From NCBI GenBank assembly GCA_017548365.1, contig JAFZAC010000025.1, forward strand, positions 1 through 52,608: a stretch of 52,608 bases of DNA. Direction: 5' to 3'. The notes beneath the pieces were generated by a model. The model worked only from the letters and a program-made list of their open reading frames with translations. It made no database searches and was not told the origin of the DNA. Position numbers and translations under genes: made by a program. This stretch comes from Muribaculaceae bacterium. GTDB lineage: Bacteria; Bacteroidota; Bacteroidia; Bacteroidales; Muribaculaceae. Shown piece after piece: positions 17,426-27,701 of this stretch. Within the stretch, counting starts at the first letter, position 1, and each line of letters opens with the position of its first letter.

Positions 17426-18454
17426 ATGAACGACGATTTCGATATAAGAGAAGAACGAAACCAGGTAGACCGCGATTTTGAGAAAGCATTAAGGCCGGCA
17501 AGGTTCAGCGATTTCGCTGGACAAGAGGGCATTATCAGCAATCTCAAGGTCTTTGTTGCTGCTGCACGCAAGCGAGGCGAAGCTCTTGACCACACTCTGT
17601 TTTATGGACCTCCGGGACTGGGAAAGACCACCCTCTCGAGCATCATTGCCAACGAGATGGGGGTGGGCTTCAAAGTCACTAGCGGACCTGTCCTCGACAA
17701 GCCAGGCGACCTGGCTGGATTGCTCACGTCGCTCGAAGAGAACGATGTGCTCTTTATCGACGAGATTCACCGCTTGAGCCCCATTGTGGAGGAATATCTC
17801 TACTCGGCAATGGAGGACTACCGCATCGACATCATGATCGACAAGGGACCAGGGGCGCGCTCGGTGCAGCTCACTCTCTCGCCGTTCACACTCATTGGTG
17901 CTACTACACGAAGCGGACTGCTCACAGCGCCACTGCGAGCACGTTTCGGCATCAACTGCCACTTGGAATATTACGGCCACGAGACGCTTGAAGGCATCAT
18001 TAAGCGCTCGGCAAGGCTTCTTAACGTGCCCATCGCCGACGACGCTGCCCGCGAGATAGCTCTGCGCAGCCGTGGCACGCCACGTGTCGCCAACTCCCTG
18101 CTGCGCCGCGTGCGCGACTTTGCCCAGGTGAAAGGCAGCGGCAAAATCGACAGTGCTATAGCACAATATGCCCTCGAGGCTCTGAATATCGACACCTATG
18201 GCCTCGACGAGGTCGACCACAAGCTACTTATCACCATCATCGACAAGTTTGGTGGCGGTCCGGTGGGACTATCCACCCTTGCTGCGGCTCTCAACGAGGA
18301 TGCCGGCACCATCGAGGAGGTTTACGAGCCGTTCCTCATCAAGGAAGGTTTCATCAAGCGCACCCCACGAGGCCGTGTTGCTACCGACCTGGCATTCCGC
18401 CACCTCAAGATCGACCGCCCTGCCGACAGCAGCGGTCAAGCATCTCTTTTCTAA
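17426..18454 (+). CDS. ruvB: Holliday junction branch migration DNA helicase RuvB
   Basis: This 342-residue AAA+ motor drives branch migration of Holliday junctions with RuvA. Walker A is [10 protein letters not shown] (61-70), Walker [11 protein letters not shown] (108-117), and sensor 1 [10 protein letters not shown] follows. The C-terminal winged helix ends with the [12 protein letters not shown] block. The length and every motif match the family. The flippase starts 23 bp downstream, so the two may be co-transcribed. ruvA is not in the window. Confidence 0.97.
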   Translation: MNDDFDIREERNQVDRDFEKALRPARFSDFAGQEGIISNLKVFVAAARKRGEALDHTLFYGPPGLGKTTLSSIIANEMGVGFKVTSGPVLDKPGDLAGLLTSLEENDVLFIDEIHRLSPIVEEYLYSAMEDYRIDIMIDKGPGARSVQLTLSPFTLIGATTRSGLLTAPLRARFGINCHLEYYGHETLEGIIKRSARLLNVPIADDAAREIALRSRGTPRVANSLLRRVRDFAQVKGSGKIDSAIAQYALEALNIDTYGLDEVDHKLLITIIDKFGGGPVGLSTLAAALNEDAGTIEEVYEPFLIKEGFIKRTPRGRVATDLAFRHLKIDRPADSSGQASLF

Positions 18455-18477
18455 ACGAACAATAAACCAAAACTATA

Positions 18478-19974
18478 ATGGCAAATCTCAAGTCTTTAGC
18501 TAAAGACACCGTGATATATGGTTTCACGGGAATGGTGGGTCGTTTCCTCAACTACCTGCTGGTACCTCTATATACAGCTAAAATCAGCGCAGCTTCGGGA
18601 GGCTACGGCATAGTAACCAATATCTATGCCTATATTGCGCTTTTAATCATTATCCTCACCTTTGGAATGGAGACGACTTTCTTCCGTTTCTCCAACAAAG
18701 ATGATGAAGACCCTAAATCGGTAATCTCCACCTCTCTCATAGCAGTGGCAGCAGTCGCGGCACTCTTTGTGGCGCTCATCTTCATCACACTGCCATGGCT
18801 GGCACCGGCAATGGGCTATGGCGATCATCCAAGCTACATCAGTGTCATGGCGATAGTAGTAGCTCTCGATGCGGTGCAGTCAATACTCTATGCCTACCTG
18901 CGCTATCAACACAGGCCCATCAAGTTTGCTACGCTCAAGTTTGCCTTTATAATCCTCAACATCCTCCTCAACCTCCTCTATTTCGTTTGGCTCCCCAATC
19001 TCTACAAGAGCTACCCCGAGGTGATAGGCAAAATTTATGACCCGACCGTGGGCGTAGGATATGCTTTCTATCTCAACCTGGTGTGCACGGGATTAGTGAC
19101 TTTCCTTTTCTGGAAAGAGCTTACAGGCATCAAATACAAAATGGACTGGGCGCTGCTCAAGCGAATGCTCTCCTACACTTGGCCACTGCTGTTGCTCGGC
19201 ATCGTGGGCATCCTCAACCAAACTGCCGACAAAATCCTCTACCCATACATTGACCCAAGCCACAACGGCAAGGTGCAGCTCGGAATTTTTGGCGCAGCAT
19301 GCAAAATCGCAATGATAATGGCGATTATCACCAACGCTTTCCGTTGGGCCTACGAACCTTTTGTCTTCGGCAAGAGCCGAGACAAGGACAACCGAGAGGC
19401 CTACGCCAGCGCAATGCGTTATTTCATCATCTTCACTTATATAGCTTTCCTCATGGTGATGGCATGGATGGACATCTTGAAGTATATCATCGGGCGTGAC
19501 TACTGGGAAGGTCTCAAAGTGGTGCCAATCGTCATGGCGGCCGAGATTATGATGGGAATTTACTTCAACCTCTCGTTCTGGTACAAACTCACCGACAAGA
19601 CCATCTGGGGAGCTATCTTCTCGTTCATAGGATGCGCGATTCTTGTCGCTATAAACTTCATTTTTGTACCCAAGTTCGGTTATTGGGCTTGCGCATGGGG
19701 AGGCTTTACGGGATATGGTATCTCTATGGTGCTCTGCTACTTTGTGGGACGCAAGTACTACCCCATCGACTATCCACTAAAGGATATCGCCATTTACACC
19801 TTGCTCACGGCAGCGATTTTTGCCGTCTACTGCTTTGTAGACTTCGGCATCACATGGGCCAATATCACCTTCCGTACAGCTCTGTTGCTTGTGTTCTTCG
19901 CCGTTCTGATAAAGATGGAACACCTCGAGCCAATGCTCAAGCGCATTCCTGGAATAGGCAAGTACATCAAGTAA
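18478..19974 (+). CDS. Polysaccharide flippase (MOP/Wzx-like)
   Basis: This 498-residue protein has about 12-14 transmembrane helices and starts with LAKDTVIYGFTGMVGRFLNY, the typical opening of the RfbX/Wzx oligosaccharide flippase family, which moves lipid-linked sugars across the inner membrane. A conserved LNQTADKILYPY-type block lies near residue 245. The gene follows ruvB closely, an arrangement seen in other Bacteroidetes. Its substrate is unknown; lipopolysaccharide or capsule precursors are likely. A lipid II flippase is less likely because the sequence resembles Wzx more than MurJ. Confidence 0.85.
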   Translation: MANLKSLAKDTVIYGFTGMVGRFLNYLLVPLYTAKISAASGGYGIVTNIYAYIALLIIILTFGMETTFFRFSNKDDEDPKSVISTSLIAVAAVAALFVALIFITLPWLAPAMGYGDHPSYISVMAIVVALDAVQSILYAYLRYQHRPIKFATLKFAFIILNILLNLLYFVWLPNLYKSYPEVIGKIYDPTVGVGYAFYLNLVCTGLVTFLFWKELTGIKYKMDWALLKRMLSYTWPLLLLGIVGILNQTADKILYPYIDPSHNGKVQLGIFGAACKIAMIMAIITNAFRWAYEPFVFGKSRDKDNREAYASAMRYFIIFTYIAFLMVMAWMDILKYIIGRDYWEGLKVVPIVMAAEIMMGIYFNLSFWYKLTDKTIWGAIFSFIGCAILVAINFIFVPKFGYWACAWGGFTGYGISMVLCYFVGRKYYPIDYPLKDIAIYTLLTAAIFAVYCFVDFGITWANITFRTALLLVFFAVLIKMEHLEPMLKRIPGIGKYIK

Positions 19975-20003
19975 CTCCAACTTCTCAACCAAGTACATAC
20001 ATA

Positions 20004-20048
20004 AACGTGGCGAGTATCAACATCGATACCCGCCATGCGTTTTTATTT
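20004..20048 (+). terminator. Terminator after the flippase
   Basis: An imperfect stem pairs GGCGaGTATC with GATACcCGCC and is followed by TTTTTATTT. Confidence 0.75.
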
Positions 20049-20084
20049 AATAAGCATTCTAATGCTGTTAATTCAAAGGAACCC

Positions 20085-20843
20085 TTAAAATAGATTTTTG
20101 AAGTATTCCATTATTATTTCTTGTGTCACTGCAATAGTATCCTGAGAAATTGCAGGTGTCATTTCGATAAATTTCTTCATACAAGGCATCGCCGATAAGG
20201 CTGCTGCCTGCTTGATTTCGCTTGTCGTGAAATACTGGGAATAAATGCGCACCATCATATCGGGCATTTCGTTATATAGCCCACTGAGTGCACCCGTTTG
20301 AAGACCAAAATTACTCTCAAAGAGCGACCGAATCTGCTCCATTTGTTTTTCAAATCCAGATATCTCAAAATATTCTCTCATTGCTTCTTCAAAATCGGCA
20401 GGCGCTTCGATTCCAGCCGAGGGGCTTGGCTTTCCCGACGCATAGCATTGTCCTTCTTGAATCAATTCCTTATTTATTTGGGGTTGCAATGATCGTATTT
20501 TTTCTTGAATTTCGTTTTTATTGACTTCTGCCAACTGCTTTATCTCATCAAGAGTGAAATATTTAGAGTAAATATCCGCCATCTTTTCAGGCAGTTTATC
20601 TACCAATTCATTCACAAGATCATCAATATACTGGCCTTCAAGCCCAAATTGTGCATAAGTCGCGGTAAGATTCTCTTTCATTGTATTTCCAAACCCCACA
20701 ACATCGAGGAAGTCTTTTATAGCAGTCTTGTATTCTGGAGTAGCGGCAGTATTAAGCTCCTGCTTATTGACATTAGAACCAGTGGCTGTGATAGTCACAA
20801 AAATCATAGCCAACAACAATAATTGTTTCATATAAGTTTTCAT
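20085..20843 (-). CDS. Exported DUF2059-like protein (duplicated)
   Basis: This 252-residue protein has a signal-like N-terminus and two copies of a helical domain, at about 35-115 and 165-240. Each has the pattern of a hydrophobic segment followed by YSKYFTLDEIKQLAE or YSQYFTTSEIKQAAAL, the core of DUF2059. The family is found in exported proteins of many bacteria and has no proven function. It probably acts in the periplasm. Two start codons (20843 and ATG 20831) are possible; the later one, MKQLLLLAMIF, gives a more typical signal peptide. Confidence 0.75.
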   Translation of the reverse strand: MKTYMKQLLLLAMIFVTITATGSNVNKQELNTAATPEYKTAIKDFLDVVGFGNTMKENLTATYAQFGLEGQYIDDLVNELVDKLPEKMADIYSKYFTLDEIKQLAEVNKNEIQEKIRSLQPQINKELIQEGQCYASGKPSPSAGIEAPADFEEAMREYFEISGFEKQMEQIRSLFESNFGLQTGALSGLYNEMPDMMVRIYSQYFTTSEIKQAAALSAMPCMKKFIEMTPAISQDTIAVTQEIIMEYFKNLF

Positions 20844-20882
20844 TATCTATAATATTTTAGAAGGTTATAAAAAATTTGAAGA

Positions 20883-20913
20883 CAAAATTAAGAAAAACTA
20901 TTCATAATTGCAA
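20883..20913 (-). promoter_or_regulatory. Promoter for the DUF2059-like gene
   Basis: On the minus strand TTG (20911-20913), a 20-bp spacer and TAATTTTG (20883-20890) lie about 40 bp upstream of the start. Confidence 0.6.
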
Positions 20914-20954
20914 TAACACAACGTCATTTTTATAAAAAGAGCAACAAAACAAAA

Positions 20955-20990
20955 ATCCGACAATCGTTGAAAATCAACCGATTATCGGAC
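20955..20990 (-). terminator. Terminator downstream of tRNA-Leu
   Basis: An interrupted stem pairs TCCGATAATCGGTTGA with TCAACGATTGTCGGA on the minus strand and is followed by a TTTTTGTTTTG tail. It lies directly 3' of the tRNA. Confidence 0.85.
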
Positions 20991-20997
20991 TATGCAG

Positions 20998-21079
20998 TGC
21001 CCAAGAAAGGACTCGAACCTTCACGCCTCGCGGCACACGCACCTGAAACGTGCGCGTCTACCAATTCCGCCACTTGGGC
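20998..21079 (-). tRNA. tRNA-Leu (anticodon CAG)
   Basis: The 82-nt gene folds as a class II tRNA. The acceptor stem GCCCAAG pairs with CTTGGGC, the D-loop has the leucine-type TGGCGGAATTGGTAGACGCG, the anticodon loop is TTCAGGT on a CACGT/GCGTG stem, a long variable arm follows, and the T-arm contains GGTTCGAGTCC. CAG reads CTG codons. The 3' CCA is not encoded. It stands alone with a terminator downstream. Confidence 0.97.
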
Positions 21080-21260
21080 ATTTTTGAATAAAATGCTCTC
21101 GCTTGGAAGACATTGTGCAAGCTCAGCCTTCTCTCGCTTAATCGCATTTTTGCGGTTGCAAAGTTACTACTTTTTTTTGAACTGGCAATAGATTTGATTA
21201 AAAAAATCTCAAACCATTATCCAATTCACTTATAATCTAAGAGTTAACTCCGCTTACATC

Positions 21261-22358
21261 TTATTTCTTTTTCTCAAACAATTTATCGACTTGAACTTTC
21301 AAGTGTGGCGCCAGCGGCGGGATATTGTGAGCCTTCTCATAGCGCAACATATCTTCGTAGCTTTTATCCACTTCGTTCTCCTTGCGAGTTTGCTTGAACT
21401 CTTTCTTGTCGATGTAGGCAGTCTCGGTAGCAAACGATTCAAGAACGAGGATATATTGCTTTTTAGTGCGCTTGAAAACACCTTTGACAAGCAATTGCTG
21501 CATCACGAAATCGCCTATTGCTGAATAGCCTTCTTCGTTCATGCGATAAACCTCATAGAAACTCCTTTCTTCTTCTTCCTCAGCTTTATCAAGTTCTTCC
21601 TGCTTTTTCTGTTTCTTTTTCTCGTTCTTCTCTTTGGCTATCTCGAGATGTTTTTTGAAGAGCCAATTGTCAAACGTTGTTATGCGCTTGCCATCCTTCA
21701 TGTCCTCGTCGATATATCCCAATATCGACTCTGAGTCTCTTATTACTTTTCGACCTGTGGAATCGGTGGTGACACTCACTCCAGCCCACTTGCCATCGTT
21801 GCTGTTAACCAGTTGATAGGTAGACTCCTTGTGTATCTTGCATTTGTCCTCTATCACGCCTCCCGCAATAGTATTGAGAAGGAATTTAAGTAATCCTGAT
21901 CCACCCTCCGAAATGCTCTTTGATTTGGTGTTGACCTTTTGATTGGCAAACTCATAGGTATTGTCTATGACTCCTGCCCTATAATAGATGGGACCATCCT
22001 CATCAATGTAGGTAACACGGTAATAGGTCTGCATATATAGCAGTTCTTTTGGCTTGACTTCCACATCAGGAAGAGAGTAGCTTGTCCCCTCCATTGTTAC
22101 TACGCCATCGGTCAGGTCAGCGACATTCACAGTCATTGGCTTGAAAGCCACATGCGATAGGCATAGCACATTATTACCTTTGATGTCCTCAAGCACACCG
22201 TTTACGTTGGTTGCGCCAATGAGCTGTCCCTGATCATTTGTCACAGCCACATAGGCCACAGGCACTCCATCGTCATCTAACACTGTGATTGACTGGGCAC
22301 AAACATCAACAGCACAGCCCAAAAGCATCACTATTGCTATCAATAAAAACCTCTTCAT
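21261..22358 (-). CDS. Exported protein with CarboxypepD_reg-like domain and coiled coil
   Basis: This 365-residue protein has a signal peptide (cleavage near VCAQ, about residue 22). Residues about 23-95 look like a carboxypeptidase-regulatory-like domain: DDDGVPVAYVAVTNDQGQLIGATNVNG, described here by its ends only, then LSHVAFKP. In TonB-dependent proteins this domain plugs or precedes a barrel, but here it is followed by a mixed region and a Lys/Glu-rich coiled coil (about 240-265, KEKNEKKKQKKQEE). The last residues form a charged helix (DKLFEKKK). There is no barrel and no lipobox. Function is unknown. Confidence 0.6.
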   Translation of the reverse strand: MKRFLLIAIVMLLGCAVDVCAQSITVLDDDGVPVAYVAVTNDQGQLIGATNVNGVLEDIKGNNVLCLSHVAFKPMTVNVADLTDGVVTMEGTSYSLPDVEVKPKELLYMQTYYRVTYIDEDGPIYYRAGVIDNTYEFANQKVNTKSKSISEGGSGLLKFLLNTIAGGVIEDKCKIHKESTYQLVNSNDGKWAGVSVTTDSTGRKVIRDSESILGYIDEDMKDGKRITTFDNWLFKKHLEIAKEKNEKKKQKKQEELDKAEEEEERSFYEVYRMNEEGYSAIGDFVMQQLLVKGVFKRTKKQYILVLESFATETAYIDKKEFKQTRKENEVDKSYEDMLRYEKAHNIPPLAPHLKVQVDKLFEKKK

Positions 22359-22534
22359 ATCATTAATTGTATTATTTGTTTTTCAAAACGTTACTTATGG
22401 AAATAATATTTATTTTTCGTGCAAAAATACACATTATATTTAACATACAGTTCGTTTTACATTGAAAATCAATATTTTTTGTATTTAAAGACATTTTTTG
22501 CCTCTATTATTAGTGCCGTTGAGCCGAAAAGCAG

Positions 22535-22542
22535 TATCTTTG
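22535..22542 (+). promoter_or_regulatory. Promoter -7 element for the suf operon
   Basis: TATCTTTG fits TAnnTTTG. Transcription from here would give a leader of about 90 nt before sufB. Confidence 0.55.
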
Positions 22543-22638
22543 TAGGTTATTTCGTGATGTACAAAAACTTGTATCGCATCCAGTCAAAATGGGGCAGTTC
22601 AACAAGAGAAACCATCACGTCTATACAACAGGTTAGAA

Positions 22639-24105
22639 ATGAGTGAAAACAACAATATAAAAAAGAAACAAGACGAGGAGTCGATCATCAACCAGGCGGC
22701 AAACGAGGAATACCGCTACGGATTTGTGAGCGACTTTGAGACCGATGTCATCCCCAAGGGCCTTAATGAGGATGTGGTGCGACGCATCAGTTCTCTGAAG
22801 AATGAGCCCAAATGGCTGCTGGAATTCCGCTTGAAGGCGTTCAGACACTGGCAGACGCTTAAACTCCCAAAATGGGGTAAGGTGAACATGCCCGACATCG
22901 ACTTCCAGGCCATCAGCTACTATGCAGCGCCACAAACCAAGACCAACGACAAGAAGGAGATTGACCCCGAGCTTAAGAAGACCTTCGACAAGCTGGGCAT
23001 ACCTCTCGAAGAGCAGAAGCGCTTGAGCGGCATGGCGGTAGATGCAGTAGTCGACAGTGTGAGCGTGCACACCAGCTATCGTGAGCGTCTCGCCGAGCTT
23101 GGAGTGATTTTCTGCTCGATAAGCGAAGCCGTTAAAGACTACCCCGACCTTGTCAAGAAATACATGGGCACTGTGGTGCCTTACACCGACAACTTCTTTG
23201 CCGCACTCAACTCGGCAGTGTTCAGCGACGGGTCGTTTGTCTACATTCCCAAAGGCGTACGATGCCCAATGGAACTGTCGAGCTACTTCCGCATCAATGC
23301 GGCACAGACTGGGCAGTTTGAGCGCACTCTCATCGTTGCCGACGACGACAGCTACGTGAGCTACCTTGAGGGTTGCACCGCCCCCATGCGCGACGAGAAC
23401 CAGCTTCACGCCGCCATCGTCGAGATTATCGTCGAAGAGCGTGCCGAGGTGAAGTACAGCACCGTTCAGAACTGGTATCCTGGCGACAAGGACGGCAAGG
23501 GAGGTATCTACAACTTGGTGACTAAGCGCGGAATATGCCGTGGCGACCACTCCAAACTCTCGTGGACACAGGTCGAGACCGGCAGCGCCATCACCTGGAA
23601 ATACCCCAGCACCATCCTCAAGGGCAACAACACCGTGGGCGAGTTCTACAGCGTGGCACTCACACGCAATTACCAGATGGCCGACACTGGAACCAAGATG
23701 ATACATCTGGGCAAGAACTCGCGCTCAACCATAGTGAGCAAGGGCATCAGTGCAGGGCATAGCGAGAACAGCTATCGAGGCATGGTCAAAGTGGCACCCG
23801 ATGCTACTAACTGCCGCAACTACACCCAATGCGACAGTTTGCTGCTGAGCGACACCAGCGGTGCCCACACCTTCCCCGTGATTGAGGTGGGCAACGACTC
23901 GAGCATCGTGGAGCACGAGGCTACCACGAGCAAGATCAACGAAGACCAGATTTTCTACTGCAACCAGCGCGGCATAAGCACCGAGGACGCCGTGGGACTC
24001 ATCGTCAACGGTTACGCCCGTGACGTGATGAAGAAGTTGCCCATGGAGTTTGCAGTTGAGGCTCAGCGTCTTTTGAGCGTTTCGCTTGAGGGCAGCGTGG
24101 GGTAA
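22639..24105 (+). CDS. sufB: Fe-S cluster assembly scaffold protein SufB
   Basis: This 488-residue protein forms the SufBC2D scaffold on which iron-sulfur clusters are built. It has the conserved N-terminal segment up to about residue 100, then the right-handed beta-helix with GGCTAPM-like [16 protein letters not shown], and the C-terminal block [24 protein letters not shown] (quoted by ends: DQIFYC to IVNGY). Length matches SufB. It heads sufBCDS. A structured leader and a hairpin-bearing spacer before sufC flank it. Confidence 0.96.
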   Translation: MSENNNIKKKQDEESIINQAANEEYRYGFVSDFETDVIPKGLNEDVVRRISSLKNEPKWLLEFRLKAFRHWQTLKLPKWGKVNMPDIDFQAISYYAAPQTKTNDKKEIDPELKKTFDKLGIPLEEQKRLSGMAVDAVVDSVSVHTSYRERLAELGVIFCSISEAVKDYPDLVKKYMGTVVPYTDNFFAALNSAVFSDGSFVYIPKGVRCPMELSSYFRINAAQTGQFERTLIVADDDSYVSYLEGCTAPMRDENQLHAAIVEIIVEERAEVKYSTVQNWYPGDKDGKGGIYNLVTKRGICRGDHSKLSWTQVETGSAITWKYPSTILKGNNTVGEFYSVALTRNYQMADTGTKMIHLGKNSRSTIVSKGISAGHSENSYRGMVKVAPDATNCRNYTQCDSLLLSDTSGAHTFPVIEVGNDSSIVEHEATTSKINEDQIFYCNQRGISTEDAVGLIVNGYARDVMKKLPMEFAVEAQRLLSVSLEGSVG

Positions 24106-24111
24106 AACAAT

Positions 24112-24139
24112 GCAGAATGCGGAATGCAGAATGCGGAAT
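24112..24139 (+). repeat. Two tandem copies of a 14-bp repeat in the sufB-sufC spacer
   Basis: GCAGAATGCGGAAT occurs twice back to back. Directly after it, TCTAGAA (24154-24160) pairs with TTCTAGA (24171-24177). The spacer has no reading frame. Confidence 0.85.
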
Positions 24140-24192
24140 TAATAATGAAATAATCTAGAATGTATATAACTTCTAGAAAAAAATAAAACACA

Positions 24193-24954
24193 ATGCTTAT
24201 TATAAAAGACTTACATGCCTCAATCGAGGGCAAGGAGATATTAAAAGGGGTAAACCTCACCGTCAAGCCAGGCGAGGTGCACGCCATTATGGGACCTAAC
24301 GGCAGCGGTAAGAGCACTCTTAGCTCGGTGCTCACTGGCAACCCTGCCTACACCGTCACAGGTGGCGAGGTGGAGTTCTATGGCAAGAACCTGCTGGAGC
24401 TCAGCCCCGAAGACCGTGCCCACGAGGGAATCTTCTTGAGTTTCCAATATCCCGTGGAGATTCCCGGTGTGCTTATGAGCAATTTTATGCGCACCGCCAT
24501 CAACGAGAAGCGCAAATATCAAGGCTTGGAACCTATGAGCGCAACCGATTTCCTCAAACTCATGCGGGAGAAACGAGCTATAGTCGACCTCGACAACAAA
24601 CTCACTTCGCGCGCCGTGAACGAGGGATTCAGTGGCGGTGAGAAAAAGCGCAACGAGATTTTCCAAATGGCGATGCTCGAGCCACGCCTCTCGATTCTTG
24701 ACGAGACCGACAGTGGCCTCGACATCGACGCATTGCGCACTGTTGCCAACGGTGTGAACCGTCTCAAGAGTGATGAGAACGCCACCATCGTCATCACCCA
24801 CTATCAGCGCCTGCTCGACTACATCAAGCCCGACCAGGTACACGTGCTTTACAAGGGACGCATTGTCATGACAGGCGGTCCCGAGCTGGCTTTGGAACTT
24901 GAAGAGAAAGGCTACGACTGGATTAAGGAACAAGTTGACAACAATCAGCTATGA
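24193..24954 (+). CDS. sufC: Fe-S cluster assembly ATPase SufC
   Basis: This 253-residue ABC-type ATPase drives conformational change of the SufBCD scaffold. Walker A is GPNGSGKST (34-42), the signature [10 protein letters not shown] lies near 145, and Walker [13 protein letters not shown] with the SufC-typical SGLDIDAL follows. The stop overlaps the sufD start (ATGA). The call is secure. Confidence 0.97.
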   Translation: MLIIKDLHASIEGKEILKGVNLTVKPGEVHAIMGPNGSGKSTLSSVLTGNPAYTVTGGEVEFYGKNLLELSPEDRAHEGIFLSFQYPVEIPGVLMSNFMRTAINEKRKYQGLEPMSATDFLKLMREKRAIVDLDNKLTSRAVNEGFSGGEKKRNEIFQMAMLEPRLSILDETDSGLDIDALRTVANGVNRLKSDENATIVITHYQRLLDYIKPDQVHVLYKGRIVMTGGPELALELEEKGYDWIKEQVDNNQL

Positions 24955-26285
24955 ACAATTCGCTCAAGCAATATATCGACCTGCATGATGAGCAACTCGC
25001 CGCGATAGAGCGACTGGCACCGGCGCCTCTCAACGAGCTGCGCAAGAAGGCACGACAAGCGCTTGATGGTGCGGTGTTGCCTCGCAAGGGCAGCGACGAC
25101 TATGAGGCAACCGACCTTAACACAGTGTTGGCGCCCGACTATGGCGTGAATGTCAATCATGTGGACTTGTCTCGAGAGTCAACCACTAAGTTCCGCTGCG
25201 AGGTGCCAAACTTGAGCACTTGTCTCTACTATGTATTCAACGACACTTTCCGCCCAAGCGAAACAGCGGGCAAGAGCGGTGACAATGCATGCGTGGAGTC
25301 ATTCCAAGCCACCAAACACCCCGAAGTGCTGGCAAAATACTACGGAACCGTGGCAAGCCTCGACAATCCTTGCACTGCACTCAACACAATGCTGGCTCAG
25401 GATGGTGTGCTTATCTATGTGCCAAAGGGCTCACACACCACACGCCCCATCCAGCTTATAAACGTGTTTGACGCCAATGCCCAACTCATGGCAGTACGAC
25501 GCGTGCTCATCGTTATTGAAGACGACGCACAGGCCCAAATTCTAGTTTGCGACCACACCAAGGGCGACAAGCAATATTTGAGCCTTGAGACTGTGGAAGT
25601 AATCGTTGGACGCAATGCTAAGCTCGACTACTATCACATGGAGGAAAGCGGTATGGGCACTAACCGTCTATCGCAGCTATGGCTACGTCAGAACGAGAGC
25701 AGCAACGTACTCATCGACGGCATAACGCTCACCAACGGCTACACCCGCAACGACTACCAAATTGATGTTGACGGAGCGCACTGCGACACCCAGCTGCTAG
25801 GAATGGCAATCGCCACTAGCGACCAGCACGTTGATAACCACACGCTCATCAACCACAGCGCACCGCGTTGCCAGAGCAACGAGATGTTCAAATATGTGCT
25901 TAACGACAACGCCGTGGGGGCATTTGCAGGAAAGATTCTCGTTAAGCCTGGCTGCCCCAAGATTGATGCCTATCAAGGAAATCGCAACATCGTGGCATCG
26001 CCCACTGCACGCATGTACACCAAGCCACAGCTCGAAATCTACACCGACGACGTGAAATGCTCGCATGGCTCTACCGTGGGACAGCTTGATCAGGAGGCCT
26101 TGTTCTACATGCAAACTCGCGGCATATCGCTGCCCATTGCTCAAAAACTGCTGATGCAGGCCTTCATGAGCGACGTGATTGACGGAGTGCGTCTCGACAC
26201 CCTGCGCGACAGGCTGCGCCACCTTGTGGAGATGCGTCTGAGCGGCGACGCGATGATTTGCGAGAGTTGCGAACTAAAGAAATAA
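24951..26285 (+). CDS. sufD: Fe-S cluster assembly protein SufD
   Basis: This 444-residue partner of SufB in the scaffold has the SufBD beta-helix core: [24 protein letters not shown] strands, then [15 protein letters not shown] segments and the conserved end [19 protein letters not shown]. The N-terminal helical region is SufD-like and lacks SufB cysteines. It is coupled to sufC by a 4-bp overlap, and sufS follows after 25 bp. Confidence 0.95.
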   Translation: MNNSLKQYIDLHDEQLAAIERLAPAPLNELRKKARQALDGAVLPRKGSDDYEATDLNTVLAPDYGVNVNHVDLSRESTTKFRCEVPNLSTCLYYVFNDTFRPSETAGKSGDNACVESFQATKHPEVLAKYYGTVASLDNPCTALNTMLAQDGVLIYVPKGSHTTRPIQLINVFDANAQLMAVRRVLIVIEDDAQAQILVCDHTKGDKQYLSLETVEVIVGRNAKLDYYHMEESGMGTNRLSQLWLRQNESSNVLIDGITLTNGYTRNDYQIDVDGAHCDTQLLGMAIATSDQHVDNHTLINHSAPRCQSNEMFKYVLNDNAVGAFAGKILVKPGCPKIDAYQGNRNIVASPTARMYTKPQLEIYTDDVKCSHGSTVGQLDQEALFYMQTRGISLPIAQKLLMQAFMSDVIDGVRLDTLRDRLRHLVEMRLSGDAMICESCELKK

Positions 26286-26310
26286 TCCTCTTTCTACCAC
26301 ACAAGAAACG

Positions 26311-27519
26311 ATGAACATATATAAATTAAGAGAGCAATTCCCTATACTGGAACGAAAAATCGAGGGCAAACCGTTGGTATACCTCGACAATGCCGCCACA
26401 TCGCAGACCCCGCGATGCGTGGTTGAGACCATCAACGATATGTACTTCAACCACAAGTCGAATGTGCATCGTGGCGTGCACACCATCTCGCAGGAAGCCA
26501 CCAATATTATGGAGGCCACGCGTGAGAAGGTGCGTCAATTCATCAATGCCAAGTCTACTAGCGAGATAGTGTTCACACGAGGCACTACCGAGGCTATCAA
26601 CCTCGTTGCGTCGTCGTTTGGCGACAGCCTTTACACTGGCGACGAGATAGTCCTCACCGTCATGGAGCACCACAGCAACATCGTGCCCTGGCAGCTACTG
26701 CAGCGCAACAAGCGTCTAAAGATTCATGTCGTACCCATTGACCGCAACGGCAATCTCGACCTCAATGCCTATGAGGACCTTTTCACCGAGAACATACGCT
26801 TTGTGGCGATTACTCATGTGTCGAATGTGCTTGGTACCATCAATCCGGTGAAGAAGATGGTAGCGATTGCACATCGCTATGGAGTGCCTGTTTTAATCGA
26901 TGGTGCCCAAGCGGCACCACACATGAAAATCGACGTGCAAGACATTGATGCCGACTTCTACTGCTTCTCAAGCCACAAGATGTACGGACCTGCCGGAATA
27001 GGTGTACTTTATGGCAAGGAACAGAGGCTCAGCCGAATGGTGCCCTACCAAGGTGGTGGCGAAATGATTGGAAATGTGACTTTCGAGAAAACCACTTTTG
27101 CCGAACTGCCATTCAAGTTTGAGGCAGGAACTCCCGACTTTGTGGGAATCGCAGCTTTTGGCGCCGCAATCGACTTTATCAACTCGCTTGGCATTGAGAA
27201 CATAGCCAGCCATGAACAACTGCTGCTCGATGCCGCAACAAGCCAATTGATGGAGATAGAAGGAATGCGCATCTTTGGAACAAGTGAGAACAAAGAGGGC
27301 GTAATCTCCTTCCTCGTAGGCGACATCAACAGCTACGACATGGGACTGTTGCTCGATAAACTGGGAATCGCAGTACGCACAGGTCACCACTGCGCTCAGC
27401 CGCTCATGAAGCGCCTGGGAGTCACAGGCACAGTGCGAGCATCGTTTGCCCTCTACAACACCCTGGAGGAAGTAACAGCCTTCACCCAGGCCGTTGCACG
27501 CGTGGCAAAAATGTTCTGA
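26311..27519 (+). CDS. sufS: Cysteine desulfurase SufS
   Basis: This 402-residue PLP enzyme takes sulfur from cysteine for Fe-S assembly. Lys223 in SSHKMYGP binds PLP, and Cys361 in RTGHHCAQP is the persulfide-forming residue of type II (SufS) desulfurases. The TRGTTEAINLVA segment and the length fit the class. It ends the operon, followed by a terminator. No SufE or SufU acceptor gene is adjacent, so the sulfur relay partner must lie elsewhere. Confidence 0.95.
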   Translation: MNIYKLREQFPILERKIEGKPLVYLDNAATSQTPRCVVETINDMYFNHKSNVHRGVHTISQEATNIMEATREKVRQFINAKSTSEIVFTRGTTEAINLVASSFGDSLYTGDEIVLTVMEHHSNIVPWQLLQRNKRLKIHVVPIDRNGNLDLNAYEDLFTENIRFVAITHVSNVLGTINPVKKMVAIAHRYGVPVLIDGAQAAPHMKIDVQDIDADFYCFSSHKMYGPAGIGVLYGKEQRLSRMVPYQGGGEMIGNVTFEKTTFAELPFKFEAGTPDFVGIAAFGAAIDFINSLGIENIASHEQLLLDAATSQLMEIEGMRIFGTSENKEGVISFLVGDINSYDMGLLLDKLGIAVRTGHHCAQPLMKRLGVTGTVRASFALYNTLEEVTAFTQAVARVAKMF

Positions 27520-27540
27520 TTACAATAATTCAAGAATAAG

Positions 27541-27571
27541 AAATCCAGTTCACACAGAGCTGGATTTTTTT
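27541..27571 (+). terminator. Terminator of the suf operon
   Basis: AAATCCAG (27541-27548) pairs with CTGGATTT (27560-27567) and is followed by a T-run. Confidence 0.9.
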
Positions 27572-27667
27572 ATTCCCAATCGGTTATATTTCTTAAAAAT
27601 CTGAGTATTATAATACAAGGAAAACCAAAAATACCTTAAACACACCTACTAGATAAATCTTTTTTCG

Positions 27668-27675
27668 TACCTTTG
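27668..27675 (+). promoter_or_regulatory. Promoter -7 element for the exported phosphatase
   Basis: TACCTTTG fits TAnnTTTG and leaves about 20-25 nt of leader before TTG 27702. Confidence 0.6.
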
Positions 27676-27701
27676 CACCCAATTATTATAGTACGAGTAT
27701 T

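Noticed and set aside
20085..22358. Mobile element near tRNA-Leu
   Set aside because: No integrase, no duplicated tRNA end and no transposase was found, so the tRNA shows no sign of use as an insertion site here.
22543..22638. Known riboswitch upstream of suf
   Set aside because: The 7-bp pairing matches no class I can name, so it was kept only as a finding about possible structure.
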